A model generated the notes under the pieces. The model was not told where the DNA came from. It did no database searches and saw only the letters and a program-made list of their open reading frames with translations. Position numbers and translations under genes: made by a program. A DNA stretch of 21,828 nt from an uncultured Porphyromonadaceae bacterium (GTDB lineage: Bacteria > Bacteroidota > Bacteroidia > Bacteroidales > Muribaculaceae), in NCBI GenBank assembly GCA_900551515.1, contig URWH01000007.1, positions 1 through 21,828 of the forward strand. The letters are read 5' to 3'. Positions 1 through 7,685 of the stretch are shown piece after piece (positions within the stretch are counted from its first letter, which is position 1; the number at the start of each line of letters is the position of its first letter).

Positions 1-929
<929 letters not shown>

Positions 930-967
930 TGTTTATCTTGTCTCTTTTTCTTCTTTAGTAAAAAAAG

Positions 968-995
968 GAACAAAACCGTTTTGTCTGTTTTGTTC
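968..995 (-). other. Leader RNA hairpin upstream of 16S
   Basis: Nine-base arms GAACAAAAC (968-976) and GTTTTGTTC (987-995) are perfect complements around a 10-nt loop. In the transcript this would form a short, A/U-rich stem about 40 nt before the 16S 5' end. It may belong to the pre-16S processing region. The main processing stem would need 3' flanking sequence outside the window. Confidence 0.35.
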
Positions 996-1060
996 TTTCA
1001 CAAGACACCGACCGAAGCTGTCCGATTGTGTTGGCCCGGAATGTTGACTTGACTTATTAT

Positions 1061-1071
1061 CGTTAAAGAAA
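1061..1071 (-). promoter_or_regulatory. boxA-like antitermination site in rRNA leader
   Basis: The minus strand reads TTTCTTTAACG here, close to the E. coli rRNA boxA (TGCTCTTTAACA). It lies about 130 nt upstream of the mature 16S end, downstream of both promoters, as expected for NusB/NusE-dependent antitermination. The match is short, so the call is tentative. Confidence 0.45.
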
Positions 1072-1202
1072 TTGACTCGGGTCGTTTTTTTGTTGAAAAA
1101 TGACTCTTGTACTACTTCTTGTCTATTGCAATTATTTCAATGTTCTCTGTCGCGAATCGTCGCGCTTCCGGCGTGCCGTTTTTTCGACGGCCGAAAGTTT
1201 TG

Positions 1203-1233
1203 CAAAGTTACGGCTTTTATTTTAATCACCAAA
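1203..1233 (-). promoter_or_regulatory. rRNA operon promoter P2 (proximal)
   Basis: On the minus strand a -7 box TAACTTTG (complement of 1203-1210) lies 19 nt after a -33 box TTTG (complement of 1230-1233). Both boxes match the Bacteroidetes consensus fully. The predicted transcript would start near 1197, about 270 nt before the mature 16S end. The region upstream of the -33 box is A/T-rich on this strand, as expected for a strong promoter. Confidence 0.8.
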
Positions 1234-1304
1234 ACTTTTAACAATTTTTAATCGCTTTTGCCGGCCGGACCGCTGTCCGAGGCGCTGTTTCTCAAAAGCG
1301 AGTG

Positions 1305-1336
1305 CAAAATTAATACCTGGCGGCCGATTTGCCAAA
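1305..1336 (-). promoter_or_regulatory. rRNA operon promoter P1 (distal)
   Basis: On the minus strand a -7 box TAATTTTG (complement of 1305-1312) follows a -33 box TTTG (complement of 1333-1336) with a 20-nt spacer. This matches the Bacteroidetes sigma-ABfr promoter form TTTG/TAnnTTTG. It points at the 16S gene and would give a leader of about 370 nt. Confidence 0.7.
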
Positions 1337-1471
1337 CATTTTCCGAAGTTTTTCTCAAATTCGGCTAAAATTAACAGATCTTAACAAGCAGTCCGGCAAA
1401 TGCGGGGTAAAAAGCATCAAAAGAGGGTCAACGGGAGGATAAGGGGGGGGGAGCATGAAATGCCGTTACGG

Positions 1472-2011
1472 TCATCTGATGCGGTTGCCGTTGCCGTAGG
1501 ATGAGCCGGCGGTGGCAATTTCCACAGGGAGAAGCGACGGGGAAGTTGAGATAAGATATTTGAAATCGCGCGACAGTTTGGCAGGTTTTTCGCCGGCGAG
1601 GTTGTCGATCACAATATTTGCGACGTCGACCGGCAGACGAATTTCACTGTCAATATAATACTGAGTCATATCCTTACGATAATGGCATGACCTGATCCAC
1701 AGACCGCAGAATTCATCCTTATCGCCCAAATCATGATATGTCAGACCCATGGCTAATGGAGGGGTTGAGTAAACATATTTGTTTACGACCTGACCGTTTG
1801 GCAAAGTCTCTGTCAGATCAAATGTTATTTTGTAGTCAAAATCGGAAGGAACAACATAAATTGCAGCAGATTTATCCAAGACGGTATAAACCACAAAGGT
1901 GTAAGGTGTACCCTTTTCAGGGATCATATCCTGGGAATAGGTGATGTTGTTTTGATGTTGTTCAATCCAGGCATCGTGACCCTGCGATTTAGTAATGACT
2001 GCCTGAGCCAT
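1472..2011 (-). CDS. Hypothetical exported protein, family not recognised
   Basis: This 179-residue frame starts at the only ATG (2009-2011), but that ATG falls inside a signal peptide. The frame stays open upstream to 2074, and the residues before it read YRRNALIFLFLILGV, followed by MAQA|V. That is a textbook Sec signal with an AQA cleavage site. The true start is therefore probably a non-ATG codon near 2059 (see the separate entry). The mature part, from about VITKSQGHDAW, has no domain I recognise. It is rich in Tyr and Asp with predicted beta character and a Cys pair near CGLWIRSCH. It follows the GNAT gene by only a few bases, so it is probably the last gene of that group. Sample lines inside it are about 43-45% GC, against about 67% in a sample line of the neighbouring gene, so it may have a different history. 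Export is well supported; function is unknown. Confidence 0.75.
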   Translation of the reverse strand: MAQAVITKSQGHDAWIEQHQNNITYSQDMIPEKGTPYTFVVYTVLDKSAAIYVVPSDFDYKITFDLTETLPNGQVVNKYVYSTPPLAMGLTYHDLGDKDEFCGLWIRSCHYRKDMTQYYIDSEIRLPVDVANIVIDNLAGEKPAKLSRDFKYLISTSPSLLPVEIATAGSSYGNGNRIR

Positions 2012-2068
2012 GACTCCTAATATAAGGAACAGGAATATTAAAGCATTACGCCTATAAATAATAATCAG
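2012..2068 (-). other. Signal-peptide-coding extension with non-ATG start
   Basis: In frame with the downstream gene, this segment encodes LIIIYRRNALIFLFLILGV directly before the annotated Met. Candidate initiators are CTG at 2066-2068 and ATT at 2063-2065, 2060-2062 or 2057-2059. Starting at the last ATT gives M-Y-R-R followed by a hydrophobic core and AQA, an ideal signal peptide. This suggests an ATG-to-ATT change or a genuine rare start. The stop of the GNAT gene (2075-2077) is in the same frame just upstream and bounds the start. Confidence 0.6.
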
Positions 2069-2074
2069 GTGGGC

Positions 2075-3211
2075 TTAAAGATGCTTGCGGTAGGCGCGTC
2101 GGCGGCGGTGCTGGCGGTAGTCGAAGTAGGTCCATTGCTGCTGGACGCTGTTGTTGTCTTCGAGCTCGATGTTGCTTTCGGCTTCGCGGAAGCCTTCTTT
2201 ATTAAATATAGGTATGAGATCGGCGAATAGCATGGCGTTGACGCCGCGGTTGAGATATTCTTTCTTGACGGCGATGAGGAGGAGGTCGACAACGTCGTTA
2301 TGGCCGTAGATGCCGTTGAGGAGATGGTACCATCCTAAGGGGAACATCTTGCCGCCGGATTTGCGGAGAGCCTGCGACATGGAGGGCATGGAGATGCCGA
2401 GTGCCACGAGGCGGTCGTCGCTGTCGACGATGACGCTGACGCAGTCGAGGCGGATGATGCCGAGATATTTGTCGATGTAGTAGTCGATCTGGCGCTGGTT
2501 GAGGGGGGAGTATCCGTAGAGGCTGTCGTAGGCTTCGTTGATGAGGTCGAAGAGTGCCTGGCCGTACATCCGCTTGATTTTCTGACGGGATGTGAACTTG
2601 ACGGAGCGGAGGCCGTATTTGCGGGCTACGATGTCGGAGATGCGTCGGAATTTTTCGGGGACTTCGGCGGGGACTTTGATGCGGTATTCCACCCAGTCGG
2701 CATCTTTTTTGTAGCCGAGGCGCTGGAGGTGGCGGGGATAGTAGTCGTAGTTGTAGATAGTGGCCATGGTGCCCATCTGGTCGAAGCCTTCGACGAGCAT
2801 CCCTTCGTGGTCCATGTCGGTGAATCCCATCGGGCCCACCATTTCGGTCATGCCGCGGTCGCGTGCCCACTGCTCGGCGGCGGCGAAGAGGGCGTCGACG
2901 ACGGCGTCGTCGTCGATGAAGTCGACGAAGCTGAAGCGGGCTTCTTTCTTGCCGGTGCGCTCGTTGACGACGTTGTTGATGATGGCGACGATGCGTCCCA
3001 CGGGCTTCTTGCCGCGCCATGCCATGAATGCCTGGGCCTGGCAATAGTCGAAGGCGGGGTTTTTGTCGGGCATGAGGGTTTCGACCTCGTCGGAGATGAG
3101 CGGGGGAACGAAATATGGTGAATTCCGGTATAGGTCGATGCCGAATTTGACAAAGCGTTTGAGCGATGATTTCGTGGGGTTGACCGGCTCGATGATGATA
3201 TCTTCGGACAT
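2075..3211 (-). CDS. GNAT-fold N-acetyltransferase family protein
   Basis: The 378-residue protein begins at the ATG at 3209-3211 (MSEDIIIEPV). A longer version from a TTG at 3256 adds 15 residues and is less likely. The C-terminal half carries a GNAT-like acetyl-CoA motif, LLLIAVKKEYLNRGVNAML at about residues 310-328, in which RGVNAM stands for the usual R/Q-x-x-G-x-G/A loop. A beta strand, ELEDNN (about 349-354), follows as in GNAT motif B. The N-terminal half (GPMGFTDMDHEGML at about 126-139) fits a second, degenerate acetyltransferase-like lobe. Proteins of this size are common in Bacteroidales, usually without a known substrate. It lies 46 bases after the pseudokinase gene and just before the small exported protein, all on one strand. 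The protein looks cytoplasmic. The fold is fairly sure and the substrate unknown. Confidence 0.75.
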   Translation of the reverse strand: MSEDIIIEPVNPTKSSLKRFVKFGIDLYRNSPYFVPPLISDEVETLMPDKNPAFDYCQAQAFMAWRGKKPVGRIVAIINNVVNERTGKKEARFSFVDFIDDDAVVDALFAAAEQWARDRGMTEMVGPMGFTDMDHEGMLVEGFDQMGTMATIYNYDYYPRHLQRLGYKKDADWVEYRIKVPAEVPEKFRRISDIVARKYGLRSVKFTSRQKIKRMYGQALFDLINEAYDSLYGYSPLNQRQIDYYIDKYLGIIRLDCVSVIVDSDDRLVALGISMPSMSQALRKSGGKMFPLGWYHLLNGIYGHNDVVDLLLIAVKKEYLNRGVNAMLFADLIPIFNKEGFREAESNIELEDNNSVQQQWTYFDYRQHRRRRAYRKHL

Positions 3212-3257
3212 GGAGAAATGTGTGATGGGTGAACTATCGTAACGAGAGAGGGGCAAA

Positions 3258-4001
3258 TCATGCGTGGGGAGCCCATGAAGAGCTGAGCCACAGGAGGAAG
3301 TCTATCATCACGAGGAGGAAGATGATGATGGCGATGTAGAATTTGTTGTCGGAGCGTCGGGCGAGGGCCATGCGCAGTTTGTGGATGCTGCGGAATCGCT
3401 GGCGCGGGTCGGAAGCCATGCATCGGTCGGCGATGCGGCGGAGATGGGGGTGGGGCTCTGGGAGATGGTCGAGGACTTCGGAGAGGACGCATCCGAAGCT
3501 GTAGATATCTTCGGTGGCCTCGGCGGGGGTGAGGTGTTCGCTCTGGTCGAATCCTACGTCGATGAGCTTGAGATTACCGACGTTTTCAGTGAAGATGATG
3601 GTTTCGGGCCGAATGGGGAAATGGACAAGATGGTTGGACTGGATGTAGTCGAGGGCGTCGACGAGCTGGGTGCATATCTTGTCGAGATTAGCGTCGGTGA
3701 GCTTGCCCTGATCTATGATTTTGCGGAGAGAGAGTCCGTAGACATCGTCGGTGATGATGCAACGGCCGAGGGTGGGTACATCCTCGAAATCGTTGATCAT
3801 GACGATGTTTGGGTGGGCAAGATTGTAGCGGACGTCGAATTCCTTTTCGATCATGGCGCGAAAGCGCGGATCGTCCTTATACTGTGGCTTGAGGGTTTTG
3901 AGCATGACCCACTTGCCGTGTTTTTTAGCGGTGTAGACATCGTAGAACTGCTCGTCCCATTCGGGGAGCAGCTCAATATCGGTCCATTTATCCTGGGACA
4001 T
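3258..4001 (-). CDS. Membrane-anchored protein kinase-like protein, probable pseudokinase
   Basis: Starting at the ATG at 3999-4001 (MSQDKWTDIE) the protein has 247 residues. A TTG at 4013 would add four. Residues 1-215 resemble a eukaryotic-type Ser/Thr kinase: VMLK with the ATP-site Lys at 35, a possible helix-C Glu at 54 before AHPNIV, DVG at 148-150 for DFG, and EDIYSFG at 164-170. The catalytic loop is broken. HFPIRPET at 127-134 replaces HRDLKPEN, so the catalytic Asp and the metal-binding Asn are lost, and no glycine-rich loop is visible. This points to a pseudokinase that may bind nucleotide or a partner but not phosphorylate. Residues 221-241 form one membrane helix near the C terminus, leaving the kinase fold in the cytoplasm. 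The gene starts 8 bases after the lipoprotein stop and precedes the GNAT gene, so it is probably co-transcribed. The kinase fold is confident; inactivity is inferred from the motifs. Confidence 0.85.
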   Translation of the reverse strand: MSQDKWTDIELLPEWDEQFYDVYTAKKHGKWVMLKTLKPQYKDDPRFRAMIEKEFDVRYNLAHPNIVMINDFEDVPTLGRCIITDDVYGLSLRKIIDQGKLTDANLDKICTQLVDALDYIQSNHLVHFPIRPETIIFTENVGNLKLIDVGFDQSEHLTPAEATEDIYSFGCVLSEVLDHLPEPHPHLRRIADRCMASDPRQRFRSIHKLRMALARRSDNKFYIAIIIFLLVMIDFLLWLSSSWAPHA

Positions 4002-4009
4002 GGCTGGAA

Positions 4010-4408
4010 TCAAAAGGCGTTATAGACGAGCCGGTCGCCGGTGTCGAGGTCGGTGAGCTCCATGCGGTCGTAGTAGAGGCGGATGAGATAGGACCATACG
4101 TCGGTGCCGGTGTAGATGTAGAGATATTCGGCGCCGCCGGGGGTGATTTCGGTTTCCCAGGTGATGCCGTAGGTGTACCACTGGCCTGTAGGATTGTACT
4201 GGCCGTAGATGCCGGTGCCGTCGCTATAGAATGTGAACTCGCTGACGCTCAGCTCGGGAACTACGACGCCATTGACCGAGTAGAGCTCCCAACGGCCCTG
4301 GAGCGGAGAGTAGTCATAGGTCTCGTCGCCGCATGATGAGAAAGAGACGGCGGCCATCACGGTGAGGCAAATAAGCCACAGACGGCTGAAAGATATTGTG
4401 GATTTCAT
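4010..4408 (-). CDS. Lipocalin-like lipoprotein
   Basis: I chose the ATG at 4406-4408, which gives 132 residues beginning MKSTISFSRLWLICLTVMAA. A second ATG at 4436-4438 and a longer frame to 4570 exist, but a -7 box at 4445-4452 would start the transcript near the first of these, leaving a sensible leader only for the 4408 start. The signal peptide ends in a Bacteroidetes-style lipobox, FSSC, with the lipidated Cys at 26. The mature part opens LQGRWELYSVNG and continues with alternating beta strands, including FYSDGTGIYG and YGITWETE. This resembles the lipocalin-like lipoproteins common in Bacteroidales, which are small outer-membrane barrels with no known ligand. It is the first gene of the minus-strand group, ahead of the pseudokinase. 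Confidence 0.8.
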   Translation of the reverse strand: MKSTISFSRLWLICLTVMAAVSFSSCGDETYDYSPLQGRWELYSVNGVVVPELSVSEFTFYSDGTGIYGQYNPTGQWYTYGITWETEITPGGAEYLYIYTGTDVWSYLIRLYYDRMELTDLDTGDRLVYNAF

Positions 4409-4444
4409 CAGAGAAGTGGAAGTTGTTGCGTTAAACATAGGGTG

Positions 4445-4452
4445 CAAATTTA
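4445..4452 (-). promoter_or_regulatory. -7 box for the lipoprotein-pseudokinase group
   Basis: The minus strand reads TAAATTTG, an exact TAnnTTTG match. No clear TTTG lies at the -33 distance, although the upstream DNA is very A/T-rich. The predicted start near 4438 leaves about 30 nt of leader before the ATG at 4408. Confidence 0.6.
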
Positions 4453-4536
4453 CGCAATAATTATTAATAAAATTGCAGAAGGGGAATAAAATGTGGAAAT
4501 TGGAATCGCAAAAGGACAGTATAATCAAATTTTGAT

Positions 4537-4544
4537 TACTTTTG
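4537..4544 (+). promoter_or_regulatory. -7 box for the GH3 operon
   Basis: TACTTTTG matches TAnnTTTG exactly and lies 31 bases before the GH3 start codon. No good -33 box is visible. The shared A/T-rich interval 4440-4550 also carries the oppositely oriented promoter of the lipoprotein gene, so this is a divergent promoter region. Confidence 0.55.
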
Positions 4545-4575
4545 CTGTCACTAACAAAGCGACAGCCCAAAGAGC

Positions 4576-6084
4576 ATGAACATCACCCGACTCATCCGAC
4601 CCTATTTCATGAAGCGCATCCGCCAGATAGCGGCAGCGAATGCCGATGCCGAGCGGACGCAGCGCGAGGTGCTTGGCGCGCTGCTGCGAGCGGCGCGCGA
4701 CACCCGGTGGGGCCGTGAGCACGGCTACAGGAAGCTGACGGGCTATGAAGACTACCGCGAGGCGGTCGGTGTGACGCCCTACGAAAAGATACGACCGGCG
4801 GTGATGCGCATGATAGGGGGCGAGCGCGACGTGCTGTGGCCCGGCGTGACGCGTCGCTTCGCCCAGTCGTCGGGGACGTCGGACGGCAAGAGCAAATTCA
4901 TCCCCGTGACCGCCGACTCGCTGCGGCTGAACCATTACCGCGGCGGGGCCGACGTGGTGAGCCACTATCTGAATCTGTATCCCGACAGCCGGATGTTCGG
5001 CGGAAAGAGCTTCATACTCGGCGGCAGCTTCGCCAACGAGCTGTCGCTGCCTGAGGGGTCGAAGGCGCGGGTCGGCGACCTGTCGGCCAACCTCATCGAG
5101 GTCATCAACCCGATAGCCAACCTGGCGCGCGTGCCGTCGAAACGCACGGCGCTTATGGCCGACTGGCACGAGAAGCTGCCGGCGCTTGTGGCCGCGGCCT
5201 CACGCTGCAACGTCACCAACATCTCCGGGGTGCCGTCGTGGTTTCTGACGGTGCTCAACGAGATACTCAAAAGCACGGGTGCCAAAGAGATACATGAAGT
5301 GTGGCCCAACCTCGAAGTGTTTTTCCACGGCGGCATCTCCTTCGTGCCCTACCGCTCGCAATACGACGCCATCATCGATCCGGCGAAGATGCGCTATCTC
5401 GAGACCTACAACGCCTCCGAGGGCTTCTTCGCCGTGCAGGACACGCGCGAATCGCGCGCCATGGCGCTGATCACGGATGCCGGCGTGTTTTATGAATTCA
5501 TACCCGCCGACGACCCCGACGGCACGCCGCTGGCAGCGTGGGAGGTGGAGCAAGGAGGCATCTACGCGCTCGTGCTCACATCGTGCAACGGCCTGTGGCG
5601 CTACCCGATAGGCGACACGGTGAAGATAGAGTCGACATCACCGCTGCGCATCACCATAGCGGGACGCACCAAGCACTATATCAACGCCTTCGGCGAGGAA
5701 GTGATGGTGCACAACACCGACGCCGCGCTGGCGAAAGCGTGTGCCGAATGCGGCTGCAGCGTGGCCAACTATACGGCGGCGCCTGTGTACACCTCGCAGG
5801 GGCACCGCGGCCATCACCAGTGGCTCATCGAATATTCGACGCCGCCGGCCGATCCGGCGCTCTTCGCCGCCACGCTCGACCGCAAGCTCACCGAGGAAAA
5901 CAGTGATTATCAGGCCAAACGCGCCGGCAACATATTTCTCGACCCGCTCAGCATCACCGTGGCGCGGCCGGGGCTTTTCGACCGGTGGCTCGAATCGACA
6001 GGCAAGCTCGGCGGGCAGCGCAAAGTGCCGCGTCTGAGCAACGACCGCAAGCTCATCGAATCGATGCTTAAACTCAACAGCTGA
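4576..6084 (+). CDS. GH3 auxin-responsive promoter family protein (acyl-adenylating)
   Basis: The 502-residue protein has the main motifs of the GH3 branch of the ANL adenylating superfamily. QSSGTSDGKSKFIP at 97-110 is the phosphate-binding loop. YNASEGFF at 278-285 is the adenylate-binding motif. LWRYPIGDTVK at 340-350 carries the Asp that normally contacts ribose. GRTKHYINAFGEE at 363-375 is the hinge region. Plant GH3 enzymes join acyl acids such as jasmonate or indole acetate to amino acids through an acyl-AMP. Bacterial members are common in Bacteroidetes and their substrates are not known. No signal peptide is seen, so it should be cytoplasmic. The ATG at 4576 sits 31 bases after the -7 box and the length is near the family norm. 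It leads an apparent operon with two exported proteins. Confidence 0.9.
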   Translation: MNITRLIRPYFMKRIRQIAAANADAERTQREVLGALLRAARDTRWGREHGYRKLTGYEDYREAVGVTPYEKIRPAVMRMIGGERDVLWPGVTRRFAQSSGTSDGKSKFIPVTADSLRLNHYRGGADVVSHYLNLYPDSRMFGGKSFILGGSFANELSLPEGSKARVGDLSANLIEVINPIANLARVPSKRTALMADWHEKLPALVAAASRCNVTNISGVPSWFLTVLNEILKSTGAKEIHEVWPNLEVFFHGGISFVPYRSQYDAIIDPAKMRYLETYNASEGFFAVQDTRESRAMALITDAGVFYEFIPADDPDGTPLAAWEVEQGGIYALVLTSCNGLWRYPIGDTVKIESTSPLRITIAGRTKHYINAFGEEVMVHNTDAALAKACAECGCSVANYTAAPVYTSQGHRGHHQWLIEYSTPPADPALFAATLDRKLTEENSDYQAKRAGNIFLDPLSITVARPGLFDRWLESTGKLGGQRKVPRLSNDRKLIESMLKLNS

Positions 6085-6151
6085 CACCGACGTTCTTATC
6101 ATACCGACGTACCGTCAAACAAATCAAACAACAACAACCATAACCATAACA

Positions 6152-6781
6152 ATGAAACATTTAGCCATCGCCGCCATCGCTGCGGCACTCACACTGAGCA
6201 CATCGGTCAACGCCATAGCCGGCGGCAAGCTGCCCGAACGCAGCACGTTCGCCAGCCAGACCACCCCATCGGCCTACGCCCAACTGCTCCAGCGCTTTCA
6301 GGCCGGCGAGCCTCTGACAAAAAACGAATATACGACGGTCTATTACGGCTCGGCGCTCCAGCCGGGCTTCAGCGCCGACAAACAATATGCCGACATCGCC
6401 GAGATCTATGCCTCGGGCGACCTGACCAAAGCGCTGCGCCGCTGCGAAGAGGCGCTTGCCACTGACCCGACCAACCTCGCGCTGCTGTTCAAAGCCTATG
6501 CAGCATCGAAGCTGTCGGCCGACGAAAGCGTAAAATCCAAAGCCGACGGCTACGTGAACCGCATCAACGGCATCTGCGACGCCATCCTCGACTCGGGCAG
6601 CGGCGTCACCGACATGAGCCCCTATATGGTGATACGTCCTACAGACGTCAACGAATTCCTGGTCAAATTCCTTCAGCCCACATCAGTCAACGGCCGTGCC
6701 CGCGTAGGCAACCTCGATGCCGTAAAAGTGACACTCGACGGGGTACCCGACGAAGTGATCTTTTATTTCGGCCAGTTCTGA
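6152..6781 (+). CDS. DUF4919-like periplasmic protein
   Basis: This 209-residue protein starts MKHLAIAAIAAALTLSTSV, a Sec signal with likely cleavage after NAIA. The mature part shows the pattern I associate with DUF4919: a helix LLQRFQAGEPLTKNEYTTVY followed by YYG, a TPR-like stretch (YASGDLTKALRRCEEALATDPTNLALLFKAY, written here as one segment at about residues 89-120), and a C-terminal YMVIRPTDVNEFL block near 158-171 ending in beta strands. The family is largely confined to Bacteroidales and has no assigned function. The TPR-like segment suggests protein binding in the periplasm. It lies 67 bases after the GH3 gene and 42 before the SIMPL gene, with no promoter-like sequence in either gap, so co-transcription is likely. 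The family call is from remembered pattern, not a profile search. Confidence 0.7.
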   Translation: MKHLAIAAIAAALTLSTSVNAIAGGKLPERSTFASQTTPSAYAQLLQRFQAGEPLTKNEYTTVYYGSALQPGFSADKQYADIAEIYASGDLTKALRRCEEALATDPTNLALLFKAYAASKLSADESVKSKADGYVNRINGICDAILDSGSGVTDMSPYMVIRPTDVNEFLVKFLQPTSVNGRARVGNLDAVKVTLDGVPDEVIFYFGQF

Positions 6782-6823
6782 ACCTCCCGGCAGAAAACAA
6801 TCCTAACATAAAATAAACCTCAG

Positions 6824-7537
6824 ATGAAAACACCGTTAAAACTTACAGTCATCGTGTCGGCAGCGCTGATAGCCGCCGGCCTTCTTGCCATCGGTCTGGG
6901 CGTACGCAGCGGCCTGCGCGCCATCCCCGACAGCCAGCGCACGGTCGAAGTGCGCGGTCTTGCCACCCGTGAAGTGAAAGCCAACCGCGTGACGTGGCCC
7001 ATAGTGTTCAAGCAGGTTGGCAACGATCTGCCCACCGTCTACGCCGCCGTGTCGAAAACCAACTCCGACATCGTGGCCTATCTCAAATCCAACGGTCTCA
7101 CCGACAGCGAGATCAGCGTGGGTGCACCGACGATGACCGACCTCACCACCGACCGCTACAACACACAGCCGATACCGTTTAACTACAGCGTGCAATCAGT
7201 AGTAACCGTAAGCTCGTCGCAGGTCGACAAAGTGCATGACCTAATCAACCGCCAGGGCGAACTGATGGAGCACGGCATAGCCATCAGCAACGACTACTCC
7301 TATCAGACCACCTACGACTACACCGAACTCAACACCATCAAGCCAGCGATGATAGCCGAGGCGACGAAAAACGCCCGCGAAGCCGCCAACAAATTTGCCG
7401 AGGACTCGAAGTCGGAATTAGGCAAGATCAAGTCGGCCTATCAAGGTCAGTTCTCGATCGAAGACCGCGACCAATACACCCCCTACATCAAGGAAGTGCG
7501 CGTGGTGACCACGCTGACCTACTTCCTTGAGGATTAA
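6824..7537 (+). CDS. SIMPL domain-containing protein (DUF541)
   Basis: The protein has 237 residues. Residues 7-28 are a hydrophobic helix (LTVIVSAALIAAGLLAIGLG), either an uncleaved anchor or a signal sequence, so the bulk lies in the periplasm. The rest fits the SIMPL/DUF541 family: RTVEVRGLATREVKANRVTW opens the domain near residue 39, then a long helix with VYAAVSKTNSDIVAYLKSNG and ISVGAP, and a second half with EATKNAREAANKFAED and a closing VRVVTTLTYFLE strand. SIMPL proteins are found in many bacteria, including the E. coli YggE envelope protein, and their biochemical role is unclear. It is the last gene of the GH3 group and is followed by a terminator. Confidence 0.88.
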   Translation: MKTPLKLTVIVSAALIAAGLLAIGLGVRSGLRAIPDSQRTVEVRGLATREVKANRVTWPIVFKQVGNDLPTVYAAVSKTNSDIVAYLKSNGLTDSEISVGAPTMTDLTTDRYNTQPIPFNYSVQSVVTVSSSQVDKVHDLINRQGELMEHGIAISNDYSYQTTYDYTELNTIKPAMIAEATKNAREAANKFAEDSKSELGKIKSAYQGQFSIEDRDQYTPYIKEVRVVTTLTYFLED

Positions 7538-7590
7538 GAGCCATTAACATTTATTATCGAACCGGCTCTAAGACCGACAAAGCACATCCC

Positions 7591-7629
7591 AAAAGCACCC
7601 CGCCACCATAAAAAGCGGGGGGGCTTTTT
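7591..7629 (+). terminator. Intrinsic terminator after the GH3-DUF4919-SIMPL operon
   Basis: The arms AAAAGCACCCCGC (7591-7603) and GCGGGGGGGCTTTTT (7615-7629) form a GC-rich stem with one small irregularity and an 11-nt loop, followed by a T-run. The A-rich left flank means it could also act on the opposite strand. Its T-run overlaps the -33 box of the next promoter. Confidence 0.8.
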
Positions 7630-7659
7630 GTGTTATTAGCGAGATTTTATCTATTTTTG
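7627..7659 (+). promoter_or_regulatory. Promoter for yqeY-serS-trmH unit
   Basis: A -7 box TATTTTTG at 7652-7659 matches TAnnTTTG. TTTG at 7627-7630, at the end of the preceding terminator, could be the -33 box with a 21-nt spacer. The leader to the ATG at 7686 would be about 20 nt. Confidence 0.6.
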
Positions 7660-7685
7660 CAACGATAAAACCCAATGCATTGATT

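Larger units (their letters stand above)
930..1471 (-). other. rRNA operon leader and promoter region, no protein gene
   Basis: This 540-base stretch separates the 16S 5' end from the stop codon of the next gene. It has no credible coding sequence. It contains two tandem Bacteroidetes-type promoters firing toward the 16S gene, a boxA-like antitermination site, and a short leader hairpin, all listed separately. The part nearest the 16S gene is T-rich on the plus strand. A run of nine G lies at 1443-1451. I see no clear intrinsic terminator for the upstream protein genes between 1472 and the first rRNA promoter, so read-through into the rRNA operon is possible. Confidence 0.8.

Noticed and set aside
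1443..1451. Run of nine G as a possible phase-variation tract
   Set aside because: It lies about 20 bases beyond a stop codon and outside any promoter spacer, so slippage would not obviously change a product.
2298..3492. Long reading frames rich in Arg, Pro, Ser or His, on both strands over the GNAT and kinase genes
   Set aside because: Low-complexity products that shadow a real gene with recognisable motifs; typical of high-GC DNA with GTC/GAC-rich codons.
7539..7567. AGAGCC and GGCTCT arms after the SIMPL gene as a first terminator
   Set aside because: Only six pairs around a long A/T-rich loop and no T-run; the strong hairpin just downstream explains termination.
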